A stretch of DNA of 64,000 bases, taken from contig CAIOFV010000043.1 of assembly GCA_903857665.1 (NCBI GenBank), forward strand, positions 1-64,000, given 5' to 3'. The stretch's first letter is position 1. Every line of letters starts with the position of its first letter. The notes under the pieces were generated by a model that ran no database searches, was not told where the DNA came from, and worked only from the letters and a program-made list of their open reading frames with translations. The position numbers and the translations under genes were made by a program. Of this stretch, positions 7,812 through 15,914 are shown in pieces. Source of the DNA: an uncultured Myxococcales bacterium (GTDB lineage Bacteria > Myxococcota_A > UBA9042 > DTJE01).

Positions 7812-8609
7812 TCACGCCGGCGTCCCGGCCGGGGCGGTGCCCGCCTCGACGTCCAGCCAGTCGTAGCCCCTGGATTCCAGTTCGTGGGCCAGCTCCGGCC
7901 CGCCAGTCCGCACGATTCGCCCGTCCAGGAAGACGTGGACGACGTGCGGGGTCACGTACTGCAGGATCCTCTGGTAGTGCGTGACCAGGATCACGGACAC
8001 GCCGCGCTCGATCGCCCGCACGATGCCGCCGGACACGGTCTTCAGCGCGTCGATGTCCAGGCCCGAATCCGTTTCGTCCAGCAGCGCCAGTGTCGGCGCC
8101 AGCAGGTTCATCTGCAGGACCTCCAGGCGCTTCTTTTCGCCGCCCGAGAAGCCGTCGTTCAGGTAGCGCGTGGCGAACGCAGCCGGGATGTCCAGGTCCT
8201 TGAAGGCCGCCTGGAGCGTCTTGCGGAACTCGCGTGCCGGCACATCGACGCCCTTGCCCGACCGCAACGCGGTCCGCAGGAACGACGACACCGTAACGCC
8301 CGGCACGGCCACCGGGTGCTGGAAGGCCAGGAACAGGCCCGCACGCGCCCGCTGTGTAACGTCCAGGCCCAGCAGGTTGCGCCCCTGGTACCGGACCTCG
8401 CCCTTCAGGACCTCGTAGGCCGGGTGCCCCATCAGCACGTTCGTCAGCGTGCTCTTGCCCGAGCCGTTGCGCCCCATGATCGCGTGCACCTCGCCGGGCA
8501 TCACCGTCAGATCGACGCCCTTCAAGATGGTCTTCCCTGCGATGCCCGCCCACAGGTCCCGTATCTCCAGGACCGGGGTCCCGGAGGCCGTGGTTCCGAT
8601 GCCGCTCAT
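7812..8609 (-). CDS. sufC: SufC, ABC-type ATPase of the SUF system
   Basis: This ABC ATPase of 265 residues has Walker [11 protein letters not shown]-loop LAFQHP, signature [10 protein letters not shown], Walker [15 protein letters not shown] and the switch histidine in LVTHYQR. The E-T-D-S-G-L-D segment is specific for SufC. The start at 8609 ([10 protein letters not shown]) was chosen because AAGGAG lies just upstream. A longer frame to 8714 would overlap the regulator gene and adds unconserved residues. SufC drives cluster assembly on SufBD in the cytoplasm. Confidence 0.96.
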   Translation of the reverse strand: MSGIGTTASGTPVLEIRDLWAGIAGKTILKGVDLTVMPGEVHAIMGRNGSGKSTLTNVLMGHPAYEVLKGEVRYQGRNLLGLDVTQRARAGLFLAFQHPVAVPGVTVSSFLRTALRSGKGVDVPAREFRKTLQAAFKDLDIPAAFATRYLNDGFSGGEKKRLEVLQMNLLAPTLALLDETDSGLDIDALKTVSGGIVRAIERGVSVILVTHYQRILQYVTPHVVHVFLDGRIVRTGGPELAHELESRGYDWLDVEAGTAPAGTPA

Positions 8610-8649
8610 CCAACGCTCCTTCACGGCGGGGAAACGCCCCGCCATCGAC

Positions 8650-9138
8650 TCACGCCCGAGGCTCCGTCGACCACCGGGCCGGGGTCGGCCCCCCTTGTCG
8701 CGGACCGCTTCCAACGGCCTCGGACCGGCCGTTGACGACCAGGTCCGCCAGGGTCACCCCGTCCAGCACGTCCGTCACCACGTTGGTGACCCGATCCCAC
8801 ACGCCCCTCAAGCCACACGTCCCCGCGCGCTCGCACCGCGGCCCGTCCACGGCCATGCAGGGCCCCGTTCGCACGGGGGTCCCCGCCAGCGCGGACAGGG
8901 CCTCGGTCAGCGTGATGCTTTCCGGCGCACGCGCCAGGCCGACGCCGCCCTTCACGCCCCGGACGCTCCGGACCAGGCTCCCGCGACGCAGCATCGCGAC
9001 CAGCTTGGCCGCGTACTGGGGCGACATGCCTTCGCACCGGGCGACCTCGGGGATGGTGACGGTCTCACCGGCCCCCCAGGCGGTCGCCAGCCGCATCAGG
9101 CATCGAAGTCCGTGCTCTTCCGTGGCGCTGACCTTCAT
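8650..9138 (-). CDS. Rrf2-family (IscR/SufR-like) regulator of the suf operon
   Basis: The 162-residue protein starts MKVSATEEHGLRCLMRLA, the typical Rrf2 winged-helix beginning, and continues through the recognition region SPQYAAKLVAMLRRGSLVRS and the wing VRGVKGGVGLARAP. Three cysteines, C94, C102 and C108 (C-x7-C-x5-C), fit a [2Fe-2S] or [4Fe-4S] sensing site. IscR has C-x5-C-x5-C, so the first spacing is longer here. It is the first gene of the suf operon and most likely represses it when clusters are plentiful. The tail after about residue 135 is unconserved. Confidence 0.9.
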   Translation of the reverse strand: MKVSATEEHGLRCLMRLATAWGAGETVTIPEVARCEGMSPQYAAKLVAMLRRGSLVRSVRGVKGGVGLARAPESITLTEALSALAGTPVRTGPCMAVDGPRCERAGTCGLRGVWDRVTNVVTDVLDGVTLADLVVNGRSEAVGSGPRQGGPTPARWSTEPRA

Positions 9139-9174
9139 GGGACCTCCCCGGATCGCCGTGGCCCGTCAGTTCTC

Positions 9175-9207
9175 AATGTGGCTATTCTCTACTAAAGTGT
9201 CAAGTAT
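9175..9207 (-). promoter_or_regulatory. suf operon promoter with possible Rrf2/IscR-type operator
   Basis: On the minus strand TTGACA (9203-9198) is followed 17 bases later by CACATT (9180-9175), 37 bases before the regulator's ATG. Overlapping it, bases 9207-9184 read ATACTTGAC, then four bases, then TAGTAGAGAAT. This resembles the two halves of the IscR type-1 site. The overlap of operator and -35 box suggests autorepression. The -10 box is poor and the match was made by eye. The element lies inside the 3' end of the neighbouring lipoprotein gene. Confidence 0.5.
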
Positions 9208-9881
9208 CTCTCGAACCGACTCGGGGTGGTCCGGACGCGCGCGCGGCAAGGGCGGCGGGCACGGTCGCCTGCGCGCGCGGCAGAGCCGGGGGGATCGGCG
9301 GGGAGGTTCGGGTTCAGGGCGACGGGGGGGGGAAGGGCGCCGCAGAGGGCGCCGGCCATCTCCTCGATACGACCCGGCACCGTCGCGTCGAAGTACTGGG
9401 CGGACAGCCGGACGTAGAACCGGTCCCGGACAAAGAAGAGGAGGTTGCCGCGGGCCTGGGACGTCCCGCAGACCTGCCCGCGTTCCGTGCCTTCCAGCGC
9501 GCGCTCGTCGAAGGCCGCCTGCGCCGCCTGCCCCGTCTTCATGCGGAACACCTCGACGACCACCCGGTGCGTGGTCCCGGGATCGACGTACCGCCCCACC
9601 ACCAGTTCCAGGAACCCGTGGCGCAGGATCTGGTGGGCCCCGCCGTCGAGGTACTCCCAGAGGTTCTCTTCGTCGTAGCGGCCGGCGGCCTTGTCCGGCT
9701 CCAGCTCCAGCGCGGCGAGGGTCGGCGGAACGTCGAACGGCGGCTGGAAACGGGCCGGGGCGCCCTGCCCACCGGCAGGGGCCGGGCCGCATGTGCAGCC
9801 CGGAATCGCCATCTGCAGCGCCGCCGCCGCGCAAAGCACCGCCACCCTCGTCCCTCGCAACCGTCGCGGATCCGCCGTCAT
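9192..9881 (-). CDS. DUF6599-like lipoprotein
   Basis: This 229-residue exported protein has a signal peptide ending in a lipobox MAIPGC. The core YDEENLWEYLDGGAHQILRH matches the Y-x(4-6)-L-x-YL-[ND]GGA motif I associate with DUF6599, a family of unknown function, followed by VVVEVFRMKTGQAAQAAF. The last 45 or so residues are Arg/Ala-rich and look unconserved. The gene overlaps the upstream reductase by ATGA and its 3' end contains the suf promoter. It is translationally coupled third gene of a three-gene unit, so it may work with the exported reductase, for example as an outer partner. Confidence 0.7.
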   Translation of the reverse strand: MTADPRRLRGTRVAVLCAAAALQMAIPGCTCGPAPAGGQGAPARFQPPFDVPPTLAALELEPDKAAGRYDEENLWEYLDGGAHQILRHGFLELVVGRYVDPGTTHRVVVEVFRMKTGQAAQAAFDERALEGTERGQVCGTSQARGNLLFFVRDRFYVRLSAQYFDATVPGRIEEMAGALCGALPPPVALNPNLPADPPGSAARAGDRARRPCRARVRTTPSRFERYLTL

Positions 9882-11119
9882 GCCATGCCCTCTTCAGGAG
9901 CGCCCAGGTACCGGTGGGCCTGCAGCAACCGCGGGCGGATGGAAACCCCGAAGGGGCAGGCTCCCCGACACTCGACGGTCGTGCAGGACGCGCAGGCGCC
10001 GGGCCGCCTGGACTCGGCGAACCCCTGGTACCGCGCCCTCGCGAAACCGGGCATGCGGTAGTCCGTCCGGTACTGGTCGCACCGGAGCATCGACCCGATG
10101 TCCACGCCCTCCGGGCAGGCCTTCGAGCACGCGCCGCAGCCGACCCGGCAGTATTCCCGGGACGTGGCCACCCGGTGATGCAGCAAGCGCGCGCTGTCCA
10201 GCAGCGTCAGGGGGCGGCCCGACGCGCCCAGGAACTCGTCCAACTGGTCCTCGTCCCCGACGGTGATCACGAGGCCGTTGACCCCCGGCTGCGCCAACGC
10301 CCACGAAAGCGCGGCGTGGGAGAACGGCCTGTCCGGCAGGGCCTGGATCCCGATGTGCCTGGCGTTGGCCAGGGCCTTCATCGCGATGATCCCGATGCCG
10401 CGCGCCTGGGCGCGCTTCAGGAGGTCCCCCAGACCGGGTGACTGCATGAAGTTCAGCGCGACCATCATCATGTCGAAGTGGCCGCTGTCGATGGTCTTTT
10501 CCATGACCGTTTCCAGCAGGTTCGGACCGTGCGAAGTGATCCCGGTGAACCGAATCTTCCCCTGGCGCTTCAGGGTGTCGAAGAGCTTCAGCACCCCGCC
10601 CCCGAGCCTGGTATTCGGGTCCAGCCAGTCGAGATCGGATTCGCCGGACTCGCCTACGGAATGGATCTGCAGGATGTCGACATAATCCCGCCCCAGCCGG
10701 GCAAGGTTCTTGTCGATGCACTCCAGGTAGACGTCGTGCATGGGGCGGTCCGACATCATGTCGAACATGCTGGTGCATTCGAGCTTGCAGGCGACGATCG
10801 CGTCCCTCTTCATCCCGGCGTCCAGCCGGAAGGCCGCGCCCAGCATGTCGAGGCTCCACGAATAGAAGGGCACCAGGTCGAAATAGTTGATCCCCCGGTG
10901 GAACGCCTCCACCAGCAGGCGCGGGTCGGTCGAGATCGCGACGCCGAAGCCGATGTCCCCGACCTTCAGTCCCGTCCTTCCCAGCACGTCATGCCGGCGA
11001 ACGAGGGGCTTGTCCGACGGGTCCCGGGCGACGGGTGACCGCCGGCACGATGCCGAAAGCAGCGAAGGCGACACGGCGGCCAGCAGGCCGAGCTTGAGCA
11101 GACTGCGTCGATCGATCAT
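9878..11119 (-). CDS. Tat-exported aldo/keto reductase with C-terminal 2x[4Fe-4S] ferredoxin domain
   Basis: The 413-residue protein starts MIDRRSLLKLGLLAAVSPSL, a twin-arginine signal that marks export of a folded cofactor protein, and has a possible lipobox at SASC. Residues about 50-320 form an aldo/keto reductase TIM barrel (GRTGLKVGDIGFG, INYFDLVPFYSWS, VDILQIHSV). Near the C-terminus come C-x3-C-x2-C-x3-C (EYCRVGCGACSKACPEGVD) and a second Cys group CASCTTVECRGACP, enough for two [4Fe-4S] clusters. The start at 11119 overlaps the upstream stop as ATGA. It could pass electrons between a quinone-side membrane partner and an unknown substrate in the periplasm. The substrate is not known. 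Confidence 0.85.
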   Translation of the reverse strand: MIDRRSLLKLGLLAAVSPSLLSASCRRSPVARDPSDKPLVRRHDVLGRTGLKVGDIGFGVAISTDPRLLVEAFHRGINYFDLVPFYSWSLDMLGAAFRLDAGMKRDAIVACKLECTSMFDMMSDRPMHDVYLECIDKNLARLGRDYVDILQIHSVGESGESDLDWLDPNTRLGGGVLKLFDTLKRQGKIRFTGITSHGPNLLETVMEKTIDSGHFDMMMVALNFMQSPGLGDLLKRAQARGIGIIAMKALANARHIGIQALPDRPFSHAALSWALAQPGVNGLVITVGDEDQLDEFLGASGRPLTLLDSARLLHHRVATSREYCRVGCGACSKACPEGVDIGSMLRCDQYRTDYRMPGFARARYQGFAESRRPGACASCTTVECRGACPFGVSIRPRLLQAHRYLGAPEEGMA

Positions 11120-11682
11120 CGCGAGCCCCCTGTCGGAGCCGCCCGGGACCGGCGCCACCAGAGCATCGCGGTCCGGCCCGCAAGCCAGATCGACAACGTC
11201 CCGAGCGCCAACGGGTAGCCCACGAAGAAGCAACCCATCCTCCGGAAGTGCACGAAGACCGCGTGGTCGCCCGCGAGGACGAACGGCAGCACCACCGCGT
11301 GCAGGAAGAACACCACGAAGGGCACCAGCGGGCCCTTGACCCGCCGGATCCGGACGATCAGGTAGACCCAGTAGAGCGTGAAAGGCACGGTCACGCAGTC
11401 GAAGATCAGCATCGGGCGAACCGCCGGGTCGTTGAAGGTGTACATCACGTCCACCGACCCGGTCCGCGAGATCACGATGAGGTAGAAGAGCGCGTGGATC
11501 AGCAGTCCGGCCCCCAGGCCGAGGCGCAGGAGGAAGTGCACGATCCGGGGCCCCCACGGCTCCAGGGGCCGCGCCGTCCCGGGCTTCCCCGCGGACGAGG
11601 CAGGCGGCGGGGGATCAAGGACGACTGGCGTGTCGCCGAAGGATGCCGGCTGGCAATCGCCCGGGCCTGGCTGGCGAGCCAA
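11116..11682 (-). CDS. Four-helix membrane protein upstream of the exported reductase
   Basis: I do not recognise a family. After a Pro/Ala-rich N-terminus there are about four membrane helices (LLRLGLGAGLLIHALFYLIV, then LIFDCVTVPFTLYWVYLIV, then LVPFVVFFLHAVVLPFVLAG, then CFFVGYPLALGTLSIWLAG). The reading frame is open to a TTG at 11730. I chose the TTG at 11682 because GGAGACGACC stands just before it and a TACAAT box lies between the two, but the start is uncertain. It overlaps the reductase gene as ATGA and may anchor or feed electrons to it. Confidence 0.6.
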   Translation of the reverse strand: MARQPGPGDCQPASFGDTPVVLDPPPPASSAGKPGTARPLEPWGPRIVHFLLRLGLGAGLLIHALFYLIVISRTGSVDVMYTFNDPAVRPMLIFDCVTVPFTLYWVYLIVRIRRVKGPLVPFVVFFLHAVVLPFVLAGDHAVFVHFRRMGCFFVGYPLALGTLSIWLAGRTAMLWWRRSRAAPTGGSR

Positions 11683-11773
11683 GGTCGTCTCCGTGGTCGG
11701 CCGGCGGATTGTAGCGTCCTTCGCCGGCAAAGATCCATCGGCCCGACGCCACGCCGAATCGCCAGGCCGGGGC

Positions 11774-12811
11774 TCAGAGCGGGCGCACGATCACGCGGCC
11801 GGAGGCCTTCAGTTCCTTCACGTACTCGACGTACAGACGGGCGAACGCCGCCTCGGACAGTTCGTACTTGATCCGGCGCTTCGCCTCTTCCACGTCGGCG
11901 AGGGGCACGCGACGGCGCTCGGTGACCCGCAGCACGTGGAAGCCGACCGACGACTGCACGACGGGCGAAATCTCGTTGTCGCGCAGCGCGAAGGCGGTGT
12001 TTTCCAGGGCGGCCTGCAGCTTGCCCTTGGTGAACCAGCCGACATCGCCCCCGCGCTGGGCCGAGCCGTCCATGCCGAATTCCTTCGCCAGTTCCTCGAA
12101 GGTCTTCGTGCCGGCGGACGCGGCCGCCTGGATTTCCCGGGCCTTGCGGGCCAGTACGTCGATCTGCTCGATCGAGGCGTTGTCCGGGACCAGCAGCGCA
12201 ATGTGCCACAGGTGGACTTCCTCGTCGGTGTTGCCGGCGTGGCGGCGCGCGAACTCCTCGTCCACCTCGCGGTCGGTGATCCTCACCTTCGAGCCGACCT
12301 TCACGCGCAGCACCTGGGACTTCAACAACTCGCGACGAGCGTGGTCGCGATACGCCTTCACGTCGTTGAAGCCCAGCATCTTCACGGCGGAAATGAAGTC
12401 CTCCTCGCTCCAGCCGTTCTGCTCCTTGATGCCGGTGACATGCTTGTCCACGTCGGATTCCGGAACGTCCAGGTTCAGCTTGCGCGCCTCGGCCAGCACC
12501 AGGCGCTCGGCCACCAGGTCGTCCAGCGCCGCCTTCAGGGAGTCGCCCTGCCCGCCGCCACTTGACGTGACGGCTTCCGCCACCGCGTTCCGGGCGGATT
12601 TCGCCCGCTCGCGGACCTCGGACAGGGTGATGGCCTCGGTGCCCACGCTGGCAACCACGCGATCGAAGTCGCCGACCGGCGATGTGCCGGCCGCAGGCGT
12701 CGCCTTGGCTGCCGATGTCGCCGGGGCGGTTCCCGGGGCGACCGCCTGCCCCCGGGAAAGCCCGGGAGCCAGCAGGACGCCCAGGGCCAGTACGATTCCA
12801 GCGCTCCTCAC
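11774..12811 (-). CDS. SurA-like periplasmic peptidyl-prolyl isomerase
   Basis: The 345-residue protein begins with a Sec signal (MRSAGIVLALGVLLAPGLSR), then has a SurA-type N-terminal domain (VVASVGTEAITLSEVRERA, DDLVAERLVLAEARKLNL) and one parvulin domain near residues 200-310 (HIALLVPDNASIEQ, GGDVGWFTKGKLQ, VQSSVGFHVLRVTERR). SurA proteins chaperone outer-membrane proteins through the periplasm. The GTG start at 12811 overlaps the upstream stop as GTGA with GGAGG upstream. A much longer open frame on this strand is ignored because the signal peptide fixes the start. E. coli SurA has two parvulin domains. One is seen here. Confidence 0.86.
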   Translation of the reverse strand: MRSAGIVLALGVLLAPGLSRGQAVAPGTAPATSAAKATPAAGTSPVGDFDRVVASVGTEAITLSEVRERAKSARNAVAEAVTSSGGGQGDSLKAALDDLVAERLVLAEARKLNLDVPESDVDKHVTGIKEQNGWSEEDFISAVKMLGFNDVKAYRDHARRELLKSQVLRVKVGSKVRITDREVDEEFARRHAGNTDEEVHLWHIALLVPDNASIEQIDVLARKAREIQAAASAGTKTFEELAKEFGMDGSAQRGGDVGWFTKGKLQAALENTAFALRDNEISPVVQSSVGFHVLRVTERRRVPLADVEEAKRRIKYELSEAAFARLYVEYVKELKASGRVIVRPL

Positions 12812-13833
12812 CGGACACCTCCGCCGGCGGCCGGGGCCGCCTCCGAGCCCAACGCGCCGGGCTTCGCCGCCTCGGCCTGCACCTCCGCCGCGACCGCCGC
12901 CGCGACGTCCGGGTTCACGCGGACGGCAACCCGCCTGGACAGGTCCGCCACCAGGCTCGCCCGCAGGCGATCGCGGGACTCGGCCATCAGCCGCTCGACG
13001 ATGCGTGGCCGGGCCTGGTCCAGGGTTTCGTCGATCGCCGACACCATGCCGGATATGAACAGCACGTGGAACCCGTCGGGCGCCTCGATCGGCGCGCTGA
13101 CCTCGAAGAGGCCGGACAACGTCGCCACCGCCTCCACCACCACCTCGGGGGCGCCGGCAGGCTCGTCGCCGAGGCGCGGGAACAGGCCCAGGTCGCCGCC
13201 CTTGTCCTTCGTCGCCGGGTCCGCAGAATACCGGGCCGCGAACCTGCCGAATTCCTCGCGGTGGTTCTGGTCCAGGCTCTCGATCGTCTTGCGGATGCGG
13301 AAGCCGATGGTGTCGGCCGTCGCGCGGTCCTTCAGCAGGACCTGCGCGACGCGCTTCCTCGCGGGCGCCTTGAACTCGAAGGGATGGCCCTCGAACCAGG
13401 CCTGTACCGCCTCTTCGGGGATGTCGGTCGTCTTGACCTTCAGGTCCACCCGTTCCTGCAGGAACCGGTCCACGAGGTCGCCCTTCAGCCGTTCCAGCAC
13501 CACCGGGTCCTTGCCGTAGCCTTCGGACTCGGCGGCCAGGGCGAGGATGACGTACTGGACGTATGCCTCCAGAAAGTCGCGGCGGCGTTCCAGGGACTGG
13601 TAGCGCATGCGGGCAAAGACCGGAAGGGAGTCCAGGACGTCCTGCAACTCCCCGAACGTGATGTCGCGATCGCCGATCGAGGCGACGACCCAATCGCGGG
13701 TCTTTTCGGGCTTGGCCTGGACCGGGGCCTCGTCGATCCTCCCGACGGGACGCTCGGGCTTGCAGCCCGGAAGGCCCGCCAGCAGCGTCAGGACGACCGC
13801 CACGCAGGCCCGATTCCGGAATCGTGTACGCAC
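12808..13833 (-). CDS. Parvulin/PpiC-type peptidyl-prolyl isomerase lipoprotein
   Basis: The 341-residue protein has a lipoprotein signal with lipobox LPGC near residue 24. A SurA-like helical N-region (VVASIGDRDITFGELQDVL, FLEAYVQYVILAL) is followed by a parvulin domain with KRVAQVLLKD, the conserved GGDLGLFPRLGD and PDGFHVLFISGM. It is followed directly by the SurA-like gene (GTGA overlap), so two related foldases are made together, one membrane-tethered and one soluble. The GTG start at 13833 is preceded by GGAGGCGACG. Confidence 0.85.
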   Translation of the reverse strand: MRTRFRNRACVAVVLTLLAGLPGCKPERPVGRIDEAPVQAKPEKTRDWVVASIGDRDITFGELQDVLDSLPVFARMRYQSLERRRDFLEAYVQYVILALAAESEGYGKDPVVLERLKGDLVDRFLQERVDLKVKTTDIPEEAVQAWFEGHPFEFKAPARKRVAQVLLKDRATADTIGFRIRKTIESLDQNHREEFGRFAARYSADPATKDKGGDLGLFPRLGDEPAGAPEVVVEAVATLSGLFEVSAPIEAPDGFHVLFISGMVSAIDETLDQARPRIVERLMAESRDRLRASLVADLSRRVAVRVNPDVAAAVAAEVQAEAAKPGALGSEAAPAAGGGVR

Positions 13834-13875
13834 CGTCGCCTCCAGGGGAGTCGCAGGACCCTGCGCCGAAGCCCA

Positions 13876-13904
13876 TTACTACCCGATCGGGGGCGCGGGA
13901 TCAA
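13876..13904 (-). promoter_or_regulatory. Probable promoter of the two-foldase operon
   Basis: TTGATC (13904-13899) and TAGTAA (13881-13876) are spaced by 17 bases on the minus strand, with the GTG of the first foldase gene 43 bases downstream. The -35 keeps TTGA, while the -10 box is a weak match unless shifted by one base. It was called by eye. Confidence 0.4.
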
Positions 13905-13921
13905 CGAACCGGGACGGCCCG

Positions 13922-15817
13922 TCACCGGGTGAACGCCTGGTAGTCCTCGACCGAAGCGCCGTTCAGGCAGGCTTCGATGATGCGACGGCCCAGCGGGTCC
14001 AGGTCGGCGTCCAGGAACTTCTGCAACTGTTCCTCGAAGAAGCCCTTGAGGATCGCGGCGCCAGCGTCGTACCCCGCGAGGCCGACCTCGGGCTGGGTCT
14101 CGACGTGCAACAGCCAGTGCCCGATGACGGCGCCCTCGACGTGGATGACCTTCGGCACCCAGCCCAGCAGCGGGCTGCGCGCGGGAGCGATGGTGTCGGG
14201 GCGGAACGGCGCGTGGCCGCGACGCGCCAGGTACTCGCGCATCACCCACTGGGCGGCGAACCCGACCTTCCACACGCCGATGTGCTGGTTCGGGCACAGC
14301 ACGAACAGGGTGTCGGTGGTGTCGAAGACCTGCTTCAGCACCAGGTTCGCCTGATCCACGCGCCGGCCGGTCGCGAAGGGCCAGTACGAGCCGACGCCCT
14401 CGCTGCTCATCCCGCCGGTATCGACGATGGACGGGTTGTCGTACCCCCGGGGGGCCACCAGCCGCCACAGCCACGCCAGCGCCGGCGGAAGGATGTGGAA
14501 CATCCCGAGGATGCCGTACGAGGGTTCCTGGGCGGTGCACGGCGGCGTGCGGACGCCGAAGGAGCGCACGTCGATGGTGACCGGCGTGTTCACGATGTTC
14601 GGCACGTCGTCCCGCGGGACGACGACGCGGGGATTCGGGCAGGGCTTCCCGGGTGCGTCCTGGGTGTGCTCCCAGATCAGCGCCGTCGAGCTGGGCACGG
14701 CATCGATGTTCAGGAACAGCAGCGGGCGACGGGGGCACGTCGTCATCGATTCGAGGTGCGGTTCCACGCCGTAGCTGGTGATGTGGTTGACGCGTAGGAA
14801 CCAGGCGGCCTCGGCGTCGGACAGGCGCAGTTTCCGGTCGCCGGCCCGCTGGAACGACGGGTGGCACAGCGCCATGTCGTCGGTCACGGGGTGCAGGGCG
14901 CAGCCGCGAGGCAACTGGATGTACCGGATTTCGCCCGTGGCGAGGTTGGTGCCCAGCTTGACGCGGCCGTCGGACTCGCGGTGGATGTACTCGAGCATCT
15001 CGCTCTTGCCGCCGCCGGACGCGCCCTCGTGCATGATCGTGCAGATGTTGTCGTAGGGCGTGACCACCTGGACGGTCGAGCAGTGGGCCGTGACCCAGCC
15101 CTCGCGCTCGCCCAGCGCCAGCAGCATGCCGTACACGCCCTTCTTGGCCGACGGGCCCGGGTACAGGTTGTACGAAAACAGTTCGTGCAGGCCGTCGGTG
15201 CGGTTGTGGACCACGACCTGCCGACCCGCGAAGTGGGTGTGCCGGAAGGGCGGCGCCACGTAGACGATCGCCTGCACGACGAAACCGGCATCGACCTCCT
15301 CCAGCGGCACCACGCCCTGGAGCATGCCCAGCCCCAGCCCGAAGAAGCCGGCGTTCGCGGGAAGGATCGCCATCGAAGGCATCGCGGGCCCTGCGGCACC
15401 GGCCTTGAAGAACAGGCACACCAGGTCCTGGGCCTTCAGCCATTCGAGGGTTTCCTGGCGGACCGTTTCGAAGGGCTTGCCGAACTGCTCGACGAACCGG
15501 GGCTGGTCCGTGCGCTGGTCGTCGGCGATGAAGACGCAGTCGGGGTCCCGGCGCCGCATGTAGGGTTCGGGATAGTTGGCCGAAACGCCGTTCCGGACGC
15601 GACAGACCTCGGCCTCGAGCACCGGGCCGCGGCCCGGCACCTCGTAGGCAACGGAATACAGCCCTCGCGCGTCGGCCTGGCCCGCGGGGACGGCCAGGGC
15701 GGCCAGTTCCTCGATGGAGCCGACGAACGTGACGCTGCGGGCATGGCGCAGGATGTCTTCGGCCGTCGCCGGCATCGCGGCCGACGGCCAGGAACGCTGG
15801 GTTTCAGTGGTGATCAT
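13922..15817 (-). CDS. DUF4914 family protein with a PEPCK-like P-loop
   Basis: The 631-residue soluble protein is recognised as DUF4914. Its central motif EGASGGGKSEML is a kinase-type P-loop like that of phosphoenolpyruvate carboxykinase and HPr kinase. Basic and aspartate-rich conserved blocks follow (YIQLPRGCALHPVTDDMAL, LLFLNIDAVPSSTALIWEH) and there is a C-terminal YWPFATGRRVDQA block. The ATG at 15817 has AGGAAG upstream. I know of no assigned reaction for the family. A nucleotide-dependent carboxykinase- or kinase-like reaction is inference. It stands alone between the foldases and a lipoprotein gene, with its own promoter. Confidence 0.8.
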   Translation of the reverse strand: MITTETQRSWPSAAMPATAEDILRHARSVTFVGSIEELAALAVPAGQADARGLYSVAYEVPGRGPVLEAEVCRVRNGVSANYPEPYMRRRDPDCVFIADDQRTDQPRFVEQFGKPFETVRQETLEWLKAQDLVCLFFKAGAAGPAMPSMAILPANAGFFGLGLGMLQGVVPLEEVDAGFVVQAIVYVAPPFRHTHFAGRQVVVHNRTDGLHELFSYNLYPGPSAKKGVYGMLLALGEREGWVTAHCSTVQVVTPYDNICTIMHEGASGGGKSEMLEYIHRESDGRVKLGTNLATGEIRYIQLPRGCALHPVTDDMALCHPSFQRAGDRKLRLSDAEAAWFLRVNHITSYGVEPHLESMTTCPRRPLLFLNIDAVPSSTALIWEHTQDAPGKPCPNPRVVVPRDDVPNIVNTPVTIDVRSFGVRTPPCTAQEPSYGILGMFHILPPALAWLWRLVAPRGYDNPSIVDTGGMSSEGVGSYWPFATGRRVDQANLVLKQVFDTTDTLFVLCPNQHIGVWKVGFAAQWVMREYLARRGHAPFRPDTIAPARSPLLGWVPKVIHVEGAVIGHWLLHVETQPEVGLAGYDAGAAILKGFFEEQLQKFLDADLDPLGRRIIEACLNGASVEDYQAFTR

Positions 15818-15874
15818 TGCCGGGGTTCTTCCTCTGCTGGGGGACGTCGGGCCGCTTTGCCTGTGGCCCGACGA

Positions 15875-15902
15875 ATTATAGCGGTCCGTCGCGGTGACGC
15901 AA
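15875..15902 (-). promoter_or_regulatory. Promoter of the DUF4914 gene
   Basis: A perfect TATAAT (15880-15875) stands on the minus strand with TTGCGT (15902-15897) 16 bases upstream and the ATG 58 bases downstream. The -10 is the only consensus box in the area. The -35 is half-matched. Confidence 0.55.
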
Positions 15903-15914
15903 TGCGCCGGTCGA

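Noticed and set aside
11774-13876. A 700-codon open frame covering both foldase genes
   Set aside because: The first half is out of frame with the lipoprotein foldase. The GTG at 12811 with a signal peptide is the real start.
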